The notes: a model not told the origin generated them from the letters alone. A DNA stretch of 24,691 nucleotides from CAYOHR01 sp964512145 (GCA_964512145.1 CAZEIM010000041.1:1-24691), one strand, 5' to 3'; positions 6,826 to 16,156 are shown, counted from the first letter of the stretch. Numbers and translations: made by a program.

Positions 6826-8907
6826 ATGAAAATAATTTCTGAATATTCTTCATGGTATTTACTGCTATGTATTCTTTTTTCTTTAGTATTTACCATTTTA
6901 CTGTATTATAACAATAAAAAATACGCTCACCTATCTAAATATATACTTTGGAGTTTATTTACCATACGTTTTTTGGTGCTTTTTGTTTTAAGTACTTTAT
7001 TGTTAAAACCGCTTATTCAATACATTAAATCGTATGAATTAAAACCAAAAATTTTAGTATTGCACGATAATTCGGAATCGATATTACTGGGAAAAGATTC
7101 TATCAAATTTTCCGAAGATTACCTAACAGAACTTAATACATGGAGAAAATCTTTGTCGGAATGGAATGATGTAATTTTTCTTCCATTTTCTAAAAATATT
7201 GATTCAACCGATTCTATAGATTTTACAGGTAAACAAACTAATATTTCTGCGGCTATTAAGCATTTGAATCAAAACTATGCTTTTGATAATGTAGGAGCAG
7301 TAATATTATTTTCGGATGGTTTGTATAATTCAGGCGCTAATCCAATATACGATCCATTTTCATTAAAAGCTCCCTTGTATACAGTTGCTTTAGGTGATAC
7401 AGTTCGAAAAAAAGATGCATATATTCAAAAACTACAGCACAATAAAATTACTTTTTTAAACAATTCTTTCCCTTTAGAAGTATATGTTGGGGCTGATTTA
7501 TTAAAAGGAAAAGAACTGGAAATTTCTTTATTTCAAAATGGAGAAAAAATTGAATCCCAAAAAATAATTGTAAATTCTGATTTATTTTTTAATACCCAAC
7601 ATTTTTTAATAGAAGCCAAGAAACCGGGCTTGCAACAATATTCAATACAAATTACTCAATTTGATCATGAAATAACCTTAAAAAATAATCAACAAGATTT
7701 TTTTATTGAAGTATTAGATTCTAGACAAAAAATTTTAGTATTAGCATCTGCTCCACATCCAGATATTTCAGCAATTAAGCATGTGCTCGAAAAAAGTAAA
7801 ACATATGAAGTGGATATTGCTTTATCTGAAAATTTCAATAAAAATATTCAACAATATGGTTTAATTATATGGCATCAACCTATGTTTAAAGAACCTGAAG
7901 ATTTATTATTAAAGATTAAAAATTCAAATATTCCCGTTTTTTATATTTTAGGCTTAAATACCAATATTCAGACGTGGAATAAAAAGTTAGATTATATTAA
8001 AATTTTAAATAATAAAAATCAGGTAAATGAGGTTGAATGTAACATAAATGAAGAGTTTAGTTACGTTACTTTTTCAGATGCGGTGCGAACAAAAATTAAA
8101 AAATTCCCTCCTTTAAAACTGTCTTTTGGCGAATATTCTGCCCTTGAGTCTGATAAAATTATTTTGCATCAAAAAATTGCTTCTATACAAACCAAACAAC
8201 CTTTATTATTTTTTTCACAGCAAGAAAAATCAAAGCATTTAGTGTTATTAGGCGAAGGATTGTGGAGATGGAAAACATATGATTATATGCAGAATGGTAG
8301 CTTTGATGTATTTGAAGAGTTTTTTTCTAAATTGTTTCAATTTTTAATGGTTAAAGAAAATAAAAATAAGTTTAGAGTATATCCGTTTAAAAATCAGTTT
8401 TTCGAAGACGAAACGATTCTTTTTGAAGCACAGTTTTATGATGATGCATATCAGTTAATCAATAGTCCTGATATATCATTAAATGTAACAAATGAACTGG
8501 GAATAGCTTATCCTTATCAATTTCAAAAAAATAACTCAGCATATGATGTTAACATTGGATTTTTACCAGTAGGAAATTATACCTATAAAGCAAGTACTTC
8601 ACACAATGGTAAAATTTTTGAGCAAAAAGGAATATTTTCGGTAGTTCCAATACAGTTAGAAGCAACACAAACGGTGGCTAATCATACCTTACTTTTTCAA
8701 ATGGCTCAAGCAAATAATGGAAAAATGTATTATCCCCAAGACTTACAAAAATTATTGAATGATTTAAAAAACAGAGAAGATATACAAATTGAAGTAAAAA
8801 ATGAGAAAACTTATATAGATGTTATAGAGTTTAAATGGCTATTTTACGCACTAGTTTTTTTATTGAGTATAGAATGGTTTATCAAAAAATATGTCGGAGG
8901 GTACTAG
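6826..8907 (+). CDS. Membrane-anchored VWA-domain protein of unknown function
   Basis: A 693-residue inner-membrane protein. Two N-terminal membrane helices (about residues 11-28 and 38-64) precede a von Willebrand A-like domain. Its metal-ion site appears complete: DNSES at 81-85 (DxSxS), Thr139 in KQTNIS and Asp164 in FSDG. The middle holds a beta-rich part and a section beginning KILVLASAPHPDISAI that resembles the class I glutamine-amidotransferase-like fold of related membrane proteins. A C-terminal helix (about 670-686, WLFYALVFLLSIEWFI) returns to the membrane, leaving a large presumably periplasmic domain between. Conserved Bacteroidota proteins of this layout exist without an assigned function. 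It lies 14 bases after fabG and 21 before the CoA-transferase gene, so it is probably co-transcribed with both. Confidence 0.75.
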   Translation: MKIISEYSSWYLLLCILFSLVFTILLYYNNKKYAHLSKYILWSLFTIRFLVLFVLSTLLLKPLIQYIKSYELKPKILVLHDNSESILLGKDSIKFSEDYLTELNTWRKSLSEWNDVIFLPFSKNIDSTDSIDFTGKQTNISAAIKHLNQNYAFDNVGAVILFSDGLYNSGANPIYDPFSLKAPLYTVALGDTVRKKDAYIQKLQHNKITFLNNSFPLEVYVGADLLKGKELEISLFQNGEKIESQKIIVNSDLFFNTQHFLIEAKKPGLQQYSIQITQFDHEITLKNNQQDFFIEVLDSRQKILVLASAPHPDISAIKHVLEKSKTYEVDIALSENFNKNIQQYGLIIWHQPMFKEPEDLLLKIKNSNIPVFYILGLNTNIQTWNKKLDYIKILNNKNQVNEVECNINEEFSYVTFSDAVRTKIKKFPPLKLSFGEYSALESDKIILHQKIASIQTKQPLLFFSQQEKSKHLVLLGEGLWRWKTYDYMQNGSFDVFEEFFSKLFQFLMVKENKNKFRVYPFKNQFFEDETILFEAQFYDDAYQLINSPDISLNVTNELGIAYPYQFQKNNSAYDVNIGFLPVGNYTYKASTSHNGKIFEQKGIFSVVPIQLEATQTVANHTLLFQMAQANNGKMYYPQDLQKLLNDLKNREDIQIEVKNEKTYIDVIEFKWLFYALVFLLSIEWFIKKYVGGY

Positions 8908-8928
8908 TTTATTTTTAGTGAACATTTG

Positions 8929-9999
8929 ATGTTTGAAGGATTAAAGGTAGTTGAATTAGCAAGTGTTTTAGCCGGACCTATTGTTGGCAGTATCTTTGCC
9001 GAAAGAGGAGCACATGTTTTAAAAGTAGAAAATAAGAGAACTAGGGGAGATGTCACCAGAAGCTGGAAATTACCTCAGGAAAATAGTACTTCTAATTTTT
9101 CAGCATATTATGTTTCAGCTAATTACGGAAAAAAAAGTATATTCTTAGACTTTTTAAGCGCACAAGATATTGATTTTTTGTATTCAGAAATAAAAACAGC
9201 CGATATTGTAATCGTTAATTTTAAACCGGGAGATGCTTTAAAATTTGCATTAGACTATCCTTCGATTAAAAAAATTAACCCCAAAATTATTTATGGAGAA
9301 ATTAGCGGATTTGGACAACAAATAGATCGTGCAGCATACGATGTGGTTCTTCAAGCCGAGACAGGTTATATGTATATGAATGGTGAAAAAGGCAGCAGGC
9401 CATTAAAAATGCCGGTTGCATTAATTGATGTTTTGGCTGCGCATCAATTAATGGAGGGGATTTTATGTGCATATATTCAAAAACTTAAAACAGGTAAAGG
9501 ATGTAAAGTGTCGGTATCTTTATTCGATGCGGCTATTAGTTCGTTGGTAAATCAGGCAAGTAACTGGCTAATGTGTAGTCATATTCCACAATCAATTGGA
9601 TCAGAGCATCCAAATATTGCTCCATATGGAGATTTATTTCAATCAGAAGATAGTGAGTGGTTCGTATTAGCAATTGGTAGCGATAAACAATTTTTAACTC
9701 TGTTAGAGGCATTAGGACTAAGTGATTTAATTTTTGATGAAAGGTTTACAAGCAATGTGAAACGAGTTAATAACCGTGAAAAATTACAAAATATTCTACA
9801 ACAGTTTTTTGCACAAAAGAAGATTGAATACTTAGAGAATATTTTTTTAGAGCATAATATACCTTTTGGAATTGTTCGAAATTTAGAGCGTGTATTTAAT
9901 CATTCCATGGCTAAAAAACTTATTTTACATGAAAATATTGAAGGGATAGGGGAGGTAAGTAGGGTTAAATCTTCTGTTTTTCAGATTGCATATGAGTAA
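8929..9999 (+). CDS. CaiB/BaiF family (class III) CoA-transferase
   Basis: Class III CoA-transferases move CoA between carboxylic acids using an aspartyl-CoA intermediate. The 356-residue product starts FEGLKVVELASVLAGPIVG, followed by the nucleotide-contacting AERGAHVLKVEN region and GEISGFGQ. ALIDVLAAHQLMEG carries the likely catalytic Asp167. GKGCKVSVSLFDAAIS follows, as in the family. The C-terminal part is short: the usual end with a PPLGEHT-like motif is absent and the protein stops at FQIAYE. The reading frame is otherwise clean, so this may be a natural short form. ATG 8929 is preferred to TTG 8926. The substrate is not predictable. It is the third gene of the fabG cluster and converges on prfC with 16 bases between. 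Confidence 0.88.
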   Translation: MFEGLKVVELASVLAGPIVGSIFAERGAHVLKVENKRTRGDVTRSWKLPQENSTSNFSAYYVSANYGKKSIFLDFLSAQDIDFLYSEIKTADIVIVNFKPGDALKFALDYPSIKKINPKIIYGEISGFGQQIDRAAYDVVLQAETGYMYMNGEKGSRPLKMPVALIDVLAAHQLMEGILCAYIQKLKTGKGCKVSVSLFDAAISSLVNQASNWLMCSHIPQSIGSEHPNIAPYGDLFQSEDSEWFVLAIGSDKQFLTLLEALGLSDLIFDERFTSNVKRVNNREKLQNILQQFFAQKKIEYLENIFLEHNIPFGIVRNLERVFNHSMAKKLILHENIEGIGEVSRVKSSVFQIAYE

Positions 10000-10015
10000 G
10001 CCTTTTAAAAACAGC

Positions 10016-11623
10016 TTAAACCTTAGCGCTTTCTTTTTCTAATTCAAATTCACTGGTTGTATGAAATACAATGTCAGGATAATTATCTTCAGCTGTTTTA
10101 AGAACCCAGGGAGATTCAGCCATAAATACAGGTCTTTCATCTTTATCTAAATAAATGGCATTAGATTTTATTCTACAAAAATCATCCATTTGTTTTTTAT
10201 TGTCCGAAGTTATCCAACAGGCCTTAGAGTAGGGAAGTGGCTCGAAGCTACATGAGGCTCCATATTCATGCAATAGGCGGTATTGAATTACTTCAAACTG
10301 TAATTCACCCACGGTTCCAATAATTTTACTATTTCCAAAAGATTTATGAAATAACTGAGCAACCCCTTCTTCGGTTAATTGCACAATACCTTTTTCTAGT
10401 TGTTTGGTTTTTAACGGATCTGTATTTACCAATTCTTTAAAAATTTCGGGTGAAAAATTAGGAATTCCTTTAAACTGCATGTCTTCTCCTTCGGTGAGGG
10501 TATCTCCAATTTTAAAATTCCCCGTATCGTATAAGCCAATTACATCACCGGCATATGCTTCATCTAAAACACTTCTCTTTTGAGCCATAAACGAAAAGGG
10601 CGCTGAAAATCGAAGATTTTTTTTGTTCCGTACGTGATAAAAAAACTTATTTCGTTCAAATTTCCCGGAACATACTCTTAAAAAAGCCACTCTATCACGG
10701 TGCTTTGGATCTAAATTAGCATGAATTTTAAAAATAAAGCCACTAAATTTTTCTTCGATGGGTTGAACTGTTCGCTTAGTTGTTTCTCTCGATTTAGGAA
10801 AAGGAGCAATTTCAATAAACTTTTCAAGTAATTCTTTTACTCCAAAATTATACAGCGCACTTCCAAAAAAAACGGGGGCAATATTACCTGATTGGTACTG
10901 TGATATGTCGAATGCATCGTAAACCCCATTAATAAGTTCTACATCTTCCCTTAATTTTTCAGCATCATCTTCACCAATATGTTTATCTAATAATTTATCT
11001 TGAATATTATTAATTTTTATGACATCCTTTGCAATAGATGTAATGTTTGGGTCGAATAAATTTAGTTCATGATCGTATAATTTATATACACCTTTAAATC
11101 TTTTACCAATATTAATGGGCCAACTTAAGGGTCGAACTTTAATGTTTAATGTACTTTCTAATTCATCTAATAAATCAAACGGGTCTTGTCCTTCCATGTC
11201 TAATTTATTAATAAAAATAATTACCGGAGTATTTCTCATACGGCAAACTTCCATAAGTCTTTTTGTTTGCTCCTCCACACCCTTAACGCAATCAATGACT
11301 AAGATAACGCTGTCAACAGCCGTTAAGGTTCTATATGTATCTTCAGCAAAATCTTTATGGCCGGGTGTATCTAATATGTTTATCAACGTATTTAAATACT
11401 CAAATGACATTACGGATGTTGCCACAGAAATACCTCTTTGTCTTTCTATTTCCATAAAATCGGATGTAGCCGATTTTTTAATTTTATTTGATTTTACAGC
11501 ACCGGCTGTTTGTATTGCGCCACCAAATAATAAAAACTTTTCGGTTAATGTAGTTTTTCCGGCATCGGGGTGACTAATGATAGCAAATGTTCTTCTGCTT
11601 TTTATTTCTTCAACTATGGACAT
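10016..11623 (-). CDS. prfC: Peptide chain release factor 3 (RF3)
   Basis: RF3 is a translational GTPase that removes RF1 or RF2 from the ribosome after peptide release. The 535-residue protein has the usual length. The GTPase domain near the N-terminus shows G1 SHPDAGKTTLTE, the RF3-typical ATSDFMEIERQRGISVATSV switch I region, DTPGHKDF and NKLD. A beta-barrel domain and the RF3 C-terminal domain follow (GTVGELQFEVIQYRLLHEYG). ATG at 11623 gives the standard start MSIVEEIKSRRTFAIISHPD. A strong hairpin with a poly-T tract ends only a few bases upstream of this start, and I see no promoter between them, so expression may depend on read-through or on a promoter hidden in the hairpin region. 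Confidence 0.97.
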   Translation of the reverse strand: MSIVEEIKSRRTFAIISHPDAGKTTLTEKFLLFGGAIQTAGAVKSNKIKKSATSDFMEIERQRGISVATSVMSFEYLNTLINILDTPGHKDFAEDTYRTLTAVDSVILVIDCVKGVEEQTKRLMEVCRMRNTPVIIFINKLDMEGQDPFDLLDELESTLNIKVRPLSWPINIGKRFKGVYKLYDHELNLFDPNITSIAKDVIKINNIQDKLLDKHIGEDDAEKLREDVELINGVYDAFDISQYQSGNIAPVFFGSALYNFGVKELLEKFIEIAPFPKSRETTKRTVQPIEEKFSGFIFKIHANLDPKHRDRVAFLRVCSGKFERNKFFYHVRNKKNLRFSAPFSFMAQKRSVLDEAYAGDVIGLYDTGNFKIGDTLTEGEDMQFKGIPNFSPEIFKELVNTDPLKTKQLEKGIVQLTEEGVAQLFHKSFGNSKIIGTVGELQFEVIQYRLLHEYGASCSFEPLPYSKACWITSDNKKQMDDFCRIKSNAIYLDKDERPVFMAESPWVLKTAEDNYPDIVFHTTSEFELEKESAKV

Positions 11624-11628
11624 ATGTG

Positions 11629-11657
11629 CAAAAAAAAAAGCCCTTTGCAGGGCTTTT
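11629..11657 (-). terminator. Strong intrinsic terminator between lipoprotein gene and prfC
   Basis: Nine-bp stem: AAAAGCCCT (11636-11644) pairs with AGGGCTTTT (11649-11657), loop of four. On the minus strand the stem is followed by a run of about ten T. It ends the lipoprotein gene (stop 18 bases earlier) and lies about 13 bases before the prfC start codon. Confidence 0.88.
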
Positions 11658-11675
11658 AATAATATAAAAAATGAA

Positions 11676-12563
11676 TTACTCTTCTACAACTTCTGCTTCA
11701 CCTACTAAGTTTAATCTCATGCTCTCTAAACCTACTACGGTTACAGAAGAGTTTGATTGAGCAGATCCACTTCCAACTGGAATACCATCTACATCAATAT
11801 TTACTACTTCTTTGTAGTTGTTAGAATAAGCATTATTAATAGGTCTTTCAATTAAAATTTCTTTTGCAGAAAGTCTAACTAAATTCCATGCGGCTACTCG
11901 TTCTCCATCTGCATACTTATCTAAAATTGTATTTGTTTGAGTTGCACGTGAAGTAGTAATAGTTACAGTGTTAGGTGTAACGGTTTTATTAGTAATAGTG
12001 ATAACAGTATCTATTGTATAATTTAATACAGTAGTTACTACATTATAATTTAATGCAACACGTTCTTTATTTTTATATTCGTTTTTTATTTTGTCTAAGA
12101 AATTCCAGTTACCAATGGTTGTAATGGCAACATTTTCTGTTTTAATAATTTGACGTGTTGTATAAGCAGCAGATAAAGTATCTAATACTTTACTTACGGT
12201 AGATTTAACAGAATAACTTTTAACCATTTCAAATCGATTACTTTTAGTAAAGTTAATGGTAAATTGTTGAACATCACCAGTAGCATTTACCGTAATTGAC
12301 TCAGAAGGATCAGATGTAGTTGTTTGGATTGAAATGCCTCCTAGCGAGTCAACTTCTTCTAATCTATTTACTACAGTAGATAGCTCAGTGTACGTAGTTT
12401 TGGTGTCGGAGATAAATTTATCGAACTCCCATTTTCCTTCCATTCTTTTTTTACGAGATTGAAAAGAAATAGCCGGATCTTCTTCTCCTTTTTTACATCC
12501 ATCAGAAAGAACACCAATTGTTAATGCAATCAAAGAAAATTTAATGTATTTACTGTAGGTCAT
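11676..12563 (-). CDS. Predicted lipoprotein, lipocalin-like type, function unknown
   Basis: A 295-residue exported protein. The N-terminal hydrophobic segment ends at a cysteine (GVLSDGCKKGEEDP). The box is imperfect (Asp at -2), but C-KKG-E-DP followed by SFQSRKKRMEGKWEF is a recurring start of Bacteroidota lipoproteins with a lipocalin-like fold, where the segment after the cysteine leads into a Gly-Lys-Trp strand. The rest is rich in Thr, Val and Asn, with alternating beta-strand patterns, e.g. VTTVLNYTIDTVITITN. ATG 12563 is preferred over TTG 12569. It has its own promoter upstream and its own terminator downstream, so it is probably transcribed alone. The protein is likely anchored on the outer membrane; no enzymatic motif was seen. 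Confidence 0.75.
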   Translation of the reverse strand: MTYSKYIKFSLIALTIGVLSDGCKKGEEDPAISFQSRKKRMEGKWEFDKFISDTKTTYTELSTVVNRLEEVDSLGGISIQTTTSDPSESITVNATGDVQQFTINFTKSNRFEMVKSYSVKSTVSKVLDTLSAAYTTRQIIKTENVAITTIGNWNFLDKIKNEYKNKERVALNYNVVTTVLNYTIDTVITITNKTVTPNTVTITTSRATQTNTILDKYADGERVAAWNLVRLSAKEILIERPINNAYSNNYKEVVNIDVDGIPVGSGSAQSNSSVTVVGLESMRLNLVGEAEVVEE

Positions 12564-12581
12564 TTTCAATTATTTTATGAG

Positions 12582-12612
12582 CAAAAATATATTCTTTTTG
12601 GATATTAACAAA
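12582..12612 (-). promoter_or_regulatory. Promoter of the lipoprotein gene
   Basis: On the minus strand TTTG (12612-12609), a 19-bp spacer and TATTTTTG (12589-12582) form a perfect match to the Bacteroidota consensus TTTG-N19-TAnnTTTG. The lipoprotein ATG follows 18 bases after the -7 box. Confidence 0.72.
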
Positions 12613-12632
12613 ATATATTTTTATTTTCACAA

Positions 12633-12642
12633 NNNNNNNNNN
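12633..12642. other. Assembly gap (10 N), intergenic
   Basis: Ten N between the TPR/SPOR gene and the lipoprotein promoter. No coding frame crosses it, so the real length cannot be inferred; a run of exactly ten is often a placeholder. The order of the genes on either side depends on the scaffolding join. Confidence 0.9.
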
Positions 12643-12657
12643 TTGTTGAAAAAATGT

Positions 12658-13800
12658 TCATGATTTCTGTTTAAACCAAGGTTTTCTATTCGTTTTTTTA
12701 TTTTCTGTATTTTCAGATTCTATTTGTTCTAAATATTTTTCAGCTGCTTTTAATGATATTTTTCTACCTTGATTAAAAGCAACAACAAATGCTCCAGGTA
12801 TTCCCATGCCTAATAGTTTATCTCTATACAAAGAGGCTTCTTCATAGTGCTGAAATCTTCCGCTTGATAAAATAATTAAACCACCATCCTGATTTTCCTG
12901 AATATCATCAATTTTTAAGTACAATTTCGCCAAATTTGTGGGGATTGAGTCGGTATTAGAAAATGCACCTATTTGAACACGATATTCAATTTTTCCTCGA
13001 ATATTCGATTTAAAGGATTGATGATCTACAATAATTACCTCTCTTGAAAACTTTGATTCTTTGTTAACATCAACAATAAACGCATCATGATACCCTTGCT
13101 TTTTTATAATATCCAATAGTGTTTCTGCCTGTGATTTTTGAGAAAAATGACCTACAATATATCTTATTATACCATCATGATCTAAAAAAGCTTCAATATT
13201 TTTTAATGTAATAAATTCTTCACGTACCGGAATTAGTTCTTTAAAAGCCCCTACCTGAACTCCATATAGAGAAGAGGGGGTTGTATACTCAATATCTTTA
13301 GTTACTATGTTTCGATCGGCTCTTTTTTTAACTTCGTATACTTTTTGACCACATTGCAATAAAAATTTTTTAATATTTACTACAAAGTAATCTTTGTCTT
13401 CTGTTCCATAAAATTGGTAAAATTTTTCTGAAGTTTCTCTGGCTTCTGCGCACATACTATTTTGGCTGTAGGCCTTAGTAAGATAGTACCAAACATACAC
13501 AGGAGAACGCTTTTCGGTATATGGAATATACGTATACACATCCATAACATTTTCTGATGCATATTTTAAATGTTTAACTGATAGAGGAGTTACAATATTT
13601 TGCTCGGTGTAACATATACCTATTAAGTAATTGGTGTAATGATTTAATGAGTCAATCTTATATAAGTCTTGTAATAAAATAAAAGCCTCGCTAGTTCTTC
13701 CTCCCCCCAAGCAATATCTTACCTGATTAAATTTTTCTTTATATTTTTCATCATATTTTTGAGCGTGTAATATTATTTCCGATAGGAAAAAAAACACCAT
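12658..13800 (-). CDS. Exported TPR-like protein with two SPOR-like domains
   Basis: A 380-residue protein with a short N-terminal signal (MVFFFLSEIILHAQ). Residues about 20-150 are helical and TPR-like (GGRTSEAFILLQDLYKIDSL, LTKAYSQNSMCAEARE). Two related modules follow, each starting with Y-x-VQ-x-GAF: YGVQVGAFKELIPVREEF with YIVGHFSQKSQAETLLDIIK, and YRVQIGAFSNTDSIP with LSSGRFQHYEEASLYRDKL. The pattern VQxGAF, then GxF, then A...L, is that of SPOR domains, which bind stem-peptide-free peptidoglycan in septal regions. The tail is basic (KKTNRKPWFKQK). It follows purL by 32 bases with no promoter seen, so it may be co-transcribed. A periplasmic envelope or division-related role is inferred, not shown. 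Confidence 0.75.
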   Translation of the reverse strand: MVFFFLSEIILHAQKYDEKYKEKFNQVRYCLGGGRTSEAFILLQDLYKIDSLNHYTNYLIGICYTEQNIVTPLSVKHLKYASENVMDVYTYIPYTEKRSPVYVWYYLTKAYSQNSMCAEARETSEKFYQFYGTEDKDYFVVNIKKFLLQCGQKVYEVKKRADRNIVTKDIEYTTPSSLYGVQVGAFKELIPVREEFITLKNIEAFLDHDGIIRYIVGHFSQKSQAETLLDIIKKQGYHDAFIVDVNKESKFSREVIIVDHQSFKSNIRGKIEYRVQIGAFSNTDSIPTNLAKLYLKIDDIQENQDGGLIILSSGRFQHYEEASLYRDKLLGMGIPGAFVVAFNQGRKISLKAAEKYLEQIESENTENKKTNRKPWFKQKS

Positions 13801-13832
13801 CTATAGTATATATAATTTTTGTTTCAAAAAAA

Positions 13833-16083
13833 TTATGAATGATTGATTTTATTTTCTAAAGCTTGTAAATAGATATTCTTAAAATGTTGTATTTGTTTCC
13901 AGTTTTTATTGTTTATAATAATATCTCCGGAGGTTACTGTTCCTATTTTTGTGTGAGGTTTCTCTTTACAGATGTTTAAGAAGTTTTGTTCTTGATCCGA
14001 AGAAACCGAAACGATAATTCTTCCTTGTGCTTCACCAAATAAAAATGCATCATTTCGAATTGAAAAGCTATTTTCAATAGAAAAACCTAAGTTATTGAGG
14101 AATCCTTTTTCACAAAGAGTTGTAAAAATACCTCCTTCAGAGCAATCGTGTGCTGATGTAATACATTGTTTTTGTATTAACTGTTGAATTAATTGATGAA
14201 TCTTAAATTCTTCCTCTAAATTAAAATAGGGTGGAGGAGAAAGTTTTATTTTATGATATTCGTATAAATATTCTGAAGAATTTATGTCTTCCGGATTATT
14301 TCCTAAAAGATAAATTGAATCTCCTTCTTTTTTAAACGAGAGTCCCATGATATATTTTTTATCTTCTATTACGCCTATCATTCCAATAGTTGGTGTAGGG
14401 TAAACCGCTTCAACTTTTCCTCCAATTTGAGATTGATTATAAAAACTTACATTACCTCCCGTAACAGGGGTGTTAAATTTTTTACATGCATTGCCCATTC
14501 CTTTAATGGCATGAACAAATTGCCAATAAACTTCTGGGTTATATGGATTACCAAAGTTTAAACAATTGGTAACGCCTGAAGGTATTCCTCCAGAGCATGA
14601 AATATTTCTTGCGGCTTCGCTTACCGCTATAGCGCAACCAATTTCTGGGTCAACATAAACGTATCTCGAATTACAGTCTACGGTTACACTTAATGCTTTG
14701 TTCGTATCTTTAATATTTACAATACCTGCATCACTTGGCAAATTGGTTGACATGTTTACAGTTCCCACCATACTATCGTATTGTTCGTAAACCCAACGTT
14801 TAGAGGCGATATTGGGAAGTTGAATCATAAATTCTGCAACTTCGAATAAGTTTTGGGGTTCCTGAATACTTTTTATGGAAAATTTTTTACTTTCCAAATA
14901 GTACTTCGGTTCTTGATAGCTTCTTTCATATACCGGAGCTCCTCCTCCTAATACAAGTGAATCTGCCGGTACTTCAGCTACCAGTTCTCCGTGCATGTAA
15001 TATTTTAATATACCTGAGTCATCTACCCGTCCTATTTCTACACAAGGTAAATCCCATTTATCAAAAATTTGTTGTACTTCTTTTTCTTTTCCTTTTTTTA
15101 CAACCACTAACATTCGCTCTTGAGATTCGGATAGTAAAATTTCAAATGGTAACATGCCTTGCTGACGAACGGGCACTTTATCAAGATGTATAATCATACC
15201 GGATTTTCCTTTTGCCGACATTTCGGATGTACTACATGTAATGCCTGCTGCCCCCATATCTTGCATTCCAATTATGAAATCGGTTTCAGCTAGTTCCATG
15301 GTTGCCTCGAGCAGTAATTTTTCCATAAATGGATCACCTACTTGTACAGAAGGTAAATCATCGGCAGAACTTTCGGTAATATCTCTTGAAGCAAATGCAG
15401 CACCATGAATCCCATCTTTTCCGGTATATGAACCTACAATAAATACTGGATTTCCTGCTCCGTAAGCTATAGCAGAAATTATATTGTCTTTTTGAACAAT
15501 ACCCACTGACATGGCATTAACTAATGGGTTAGTATTGTAACAATCATCAAAATACACTTCACCGCCTAAAACAGGTATTCCAAATGCATTACCGTAATTT
15601 CCAATTCCTTTTACCACGCCTTTTACCAACCATTTTGTTTTAGGTAATTGTATATTGCCAAAACGCAAAGAATTTAGTTGCGCAATGGGACGAGCGCCCA
15701 TAGTAAAAATATCCCTATTTATACCCCCTACACCGGTTGCCGCGCCTTGGTAAGGTTCAATAGCTGAAGGGTGATTGTGCGATTCAATTTTAAAAGCACA
15801 ACCTAAACCGTTTCCAATATCTACCAAGCCTGCATTTTCCGCACCGGCTTCTACTAACATTTGAGGTCCTTCTTTAGGAAGTGTTTTTAGCCATTTTATA
15901 GAATTTTTATAAGAACNNNNNNNNNNNNNNNNNNNNNNAATGCTCACTCCACATGACCGAATAGATGCACAACTCTGTGAAATTAGGTTCACGACCTAAA
16001 AAATTTACAATTGCATTAAATTCTTCCTCTAACAATCCAAGTTCCTTTGCTGTTTCAATAGGGGCTTTTAACGTATTTTGCAT
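13833..16083 (-). CDS. purL: Phosphoribosylformylglycinamidine synthase, PurL subunit
   Basis: PurL converts FGAR to FGAM with ATP in de novo purine synthesis, taking ammonia from PurQ with PurS. The gene begins at ATG 16083 (MQNTLKAPIETAKELGL) and crosses an N run at 15917-15938. Before it the protein reads CIYSVMWSEH, after it SYKNSIKWLKTLP; the family motif here is MWSEHCSYKNS. If the N run holds no real bases, T from the left and GT from the right make the missing Cys codon. The protein is then 742 residues, the same as Bacillus PurL. Catalytic His is residue 48. Further motifs: FKIESHNHPSAIEPYQGAAT, GGEVYFDDCY, GDPFMEKLLLEA, IQDMGAAGITCS, LNFGNP, SAHDCSEGG. This is the small, stand-alone type without a glutaminase domain. 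A TATTTTTG promoter box precedes it. Confidence 0.96.
15917..15938. other. Assembly gap (22 N) inside purL, probably of zero true length
   Basis: The frames on the two sides do not agree with 22 bases. Joining the flanks directly restores the reading frame and the exact conserved sequence SEHCSYKN, so the gap is most likely an artefact of scaffold size estimation. Confidence 0.88.
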
Positions 16084-16098
16084 TCAGTAGCTTTTAAA

Positions 16099-16129
16099 CA
16101 AAAATAGTAAGAGTTTGGAAATAGACACG
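16099..16129 (-). promoter_or_regulatory. Promoter of purL
   Basis: Minus-strand TATTTTTG at 16106-16099 is a perfect -7 box, 15 bases before the purL ATG. The element 19 bases upstream (CGTG, 16129-16126) is a poor match to TTTG, so strength or the exact -33 position is uncertain. No purine-operator or riboswitch fold was recognised in the short leader. Confidence 0.5.
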
Positions 16130-16156
16130 ATGAATTATTAAAATATCTTTTATATC

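Noticed and set aside
10000..10015. Possible bidirectional terminator between the convergent CoA-transferase and prfC genes
   Set aside because: Only a 5-bp TAAGC/GCTTA stem with a long loop and no T-run could be found.
11115..11573. Plus-strand open frame inside prfC
   Set aside because: Antisense shadow of the RF3 GTPase domain.
13380..13562. Minus-strand open frame of 60 codons
   Set aside because: Same strand but another frame within the TPR/SPOR gene; no independent support.
14957..15193. Plus-strand open frame in purL
   Set aside because: Antisense to a conserved enzyme; composition unlike a real protein.
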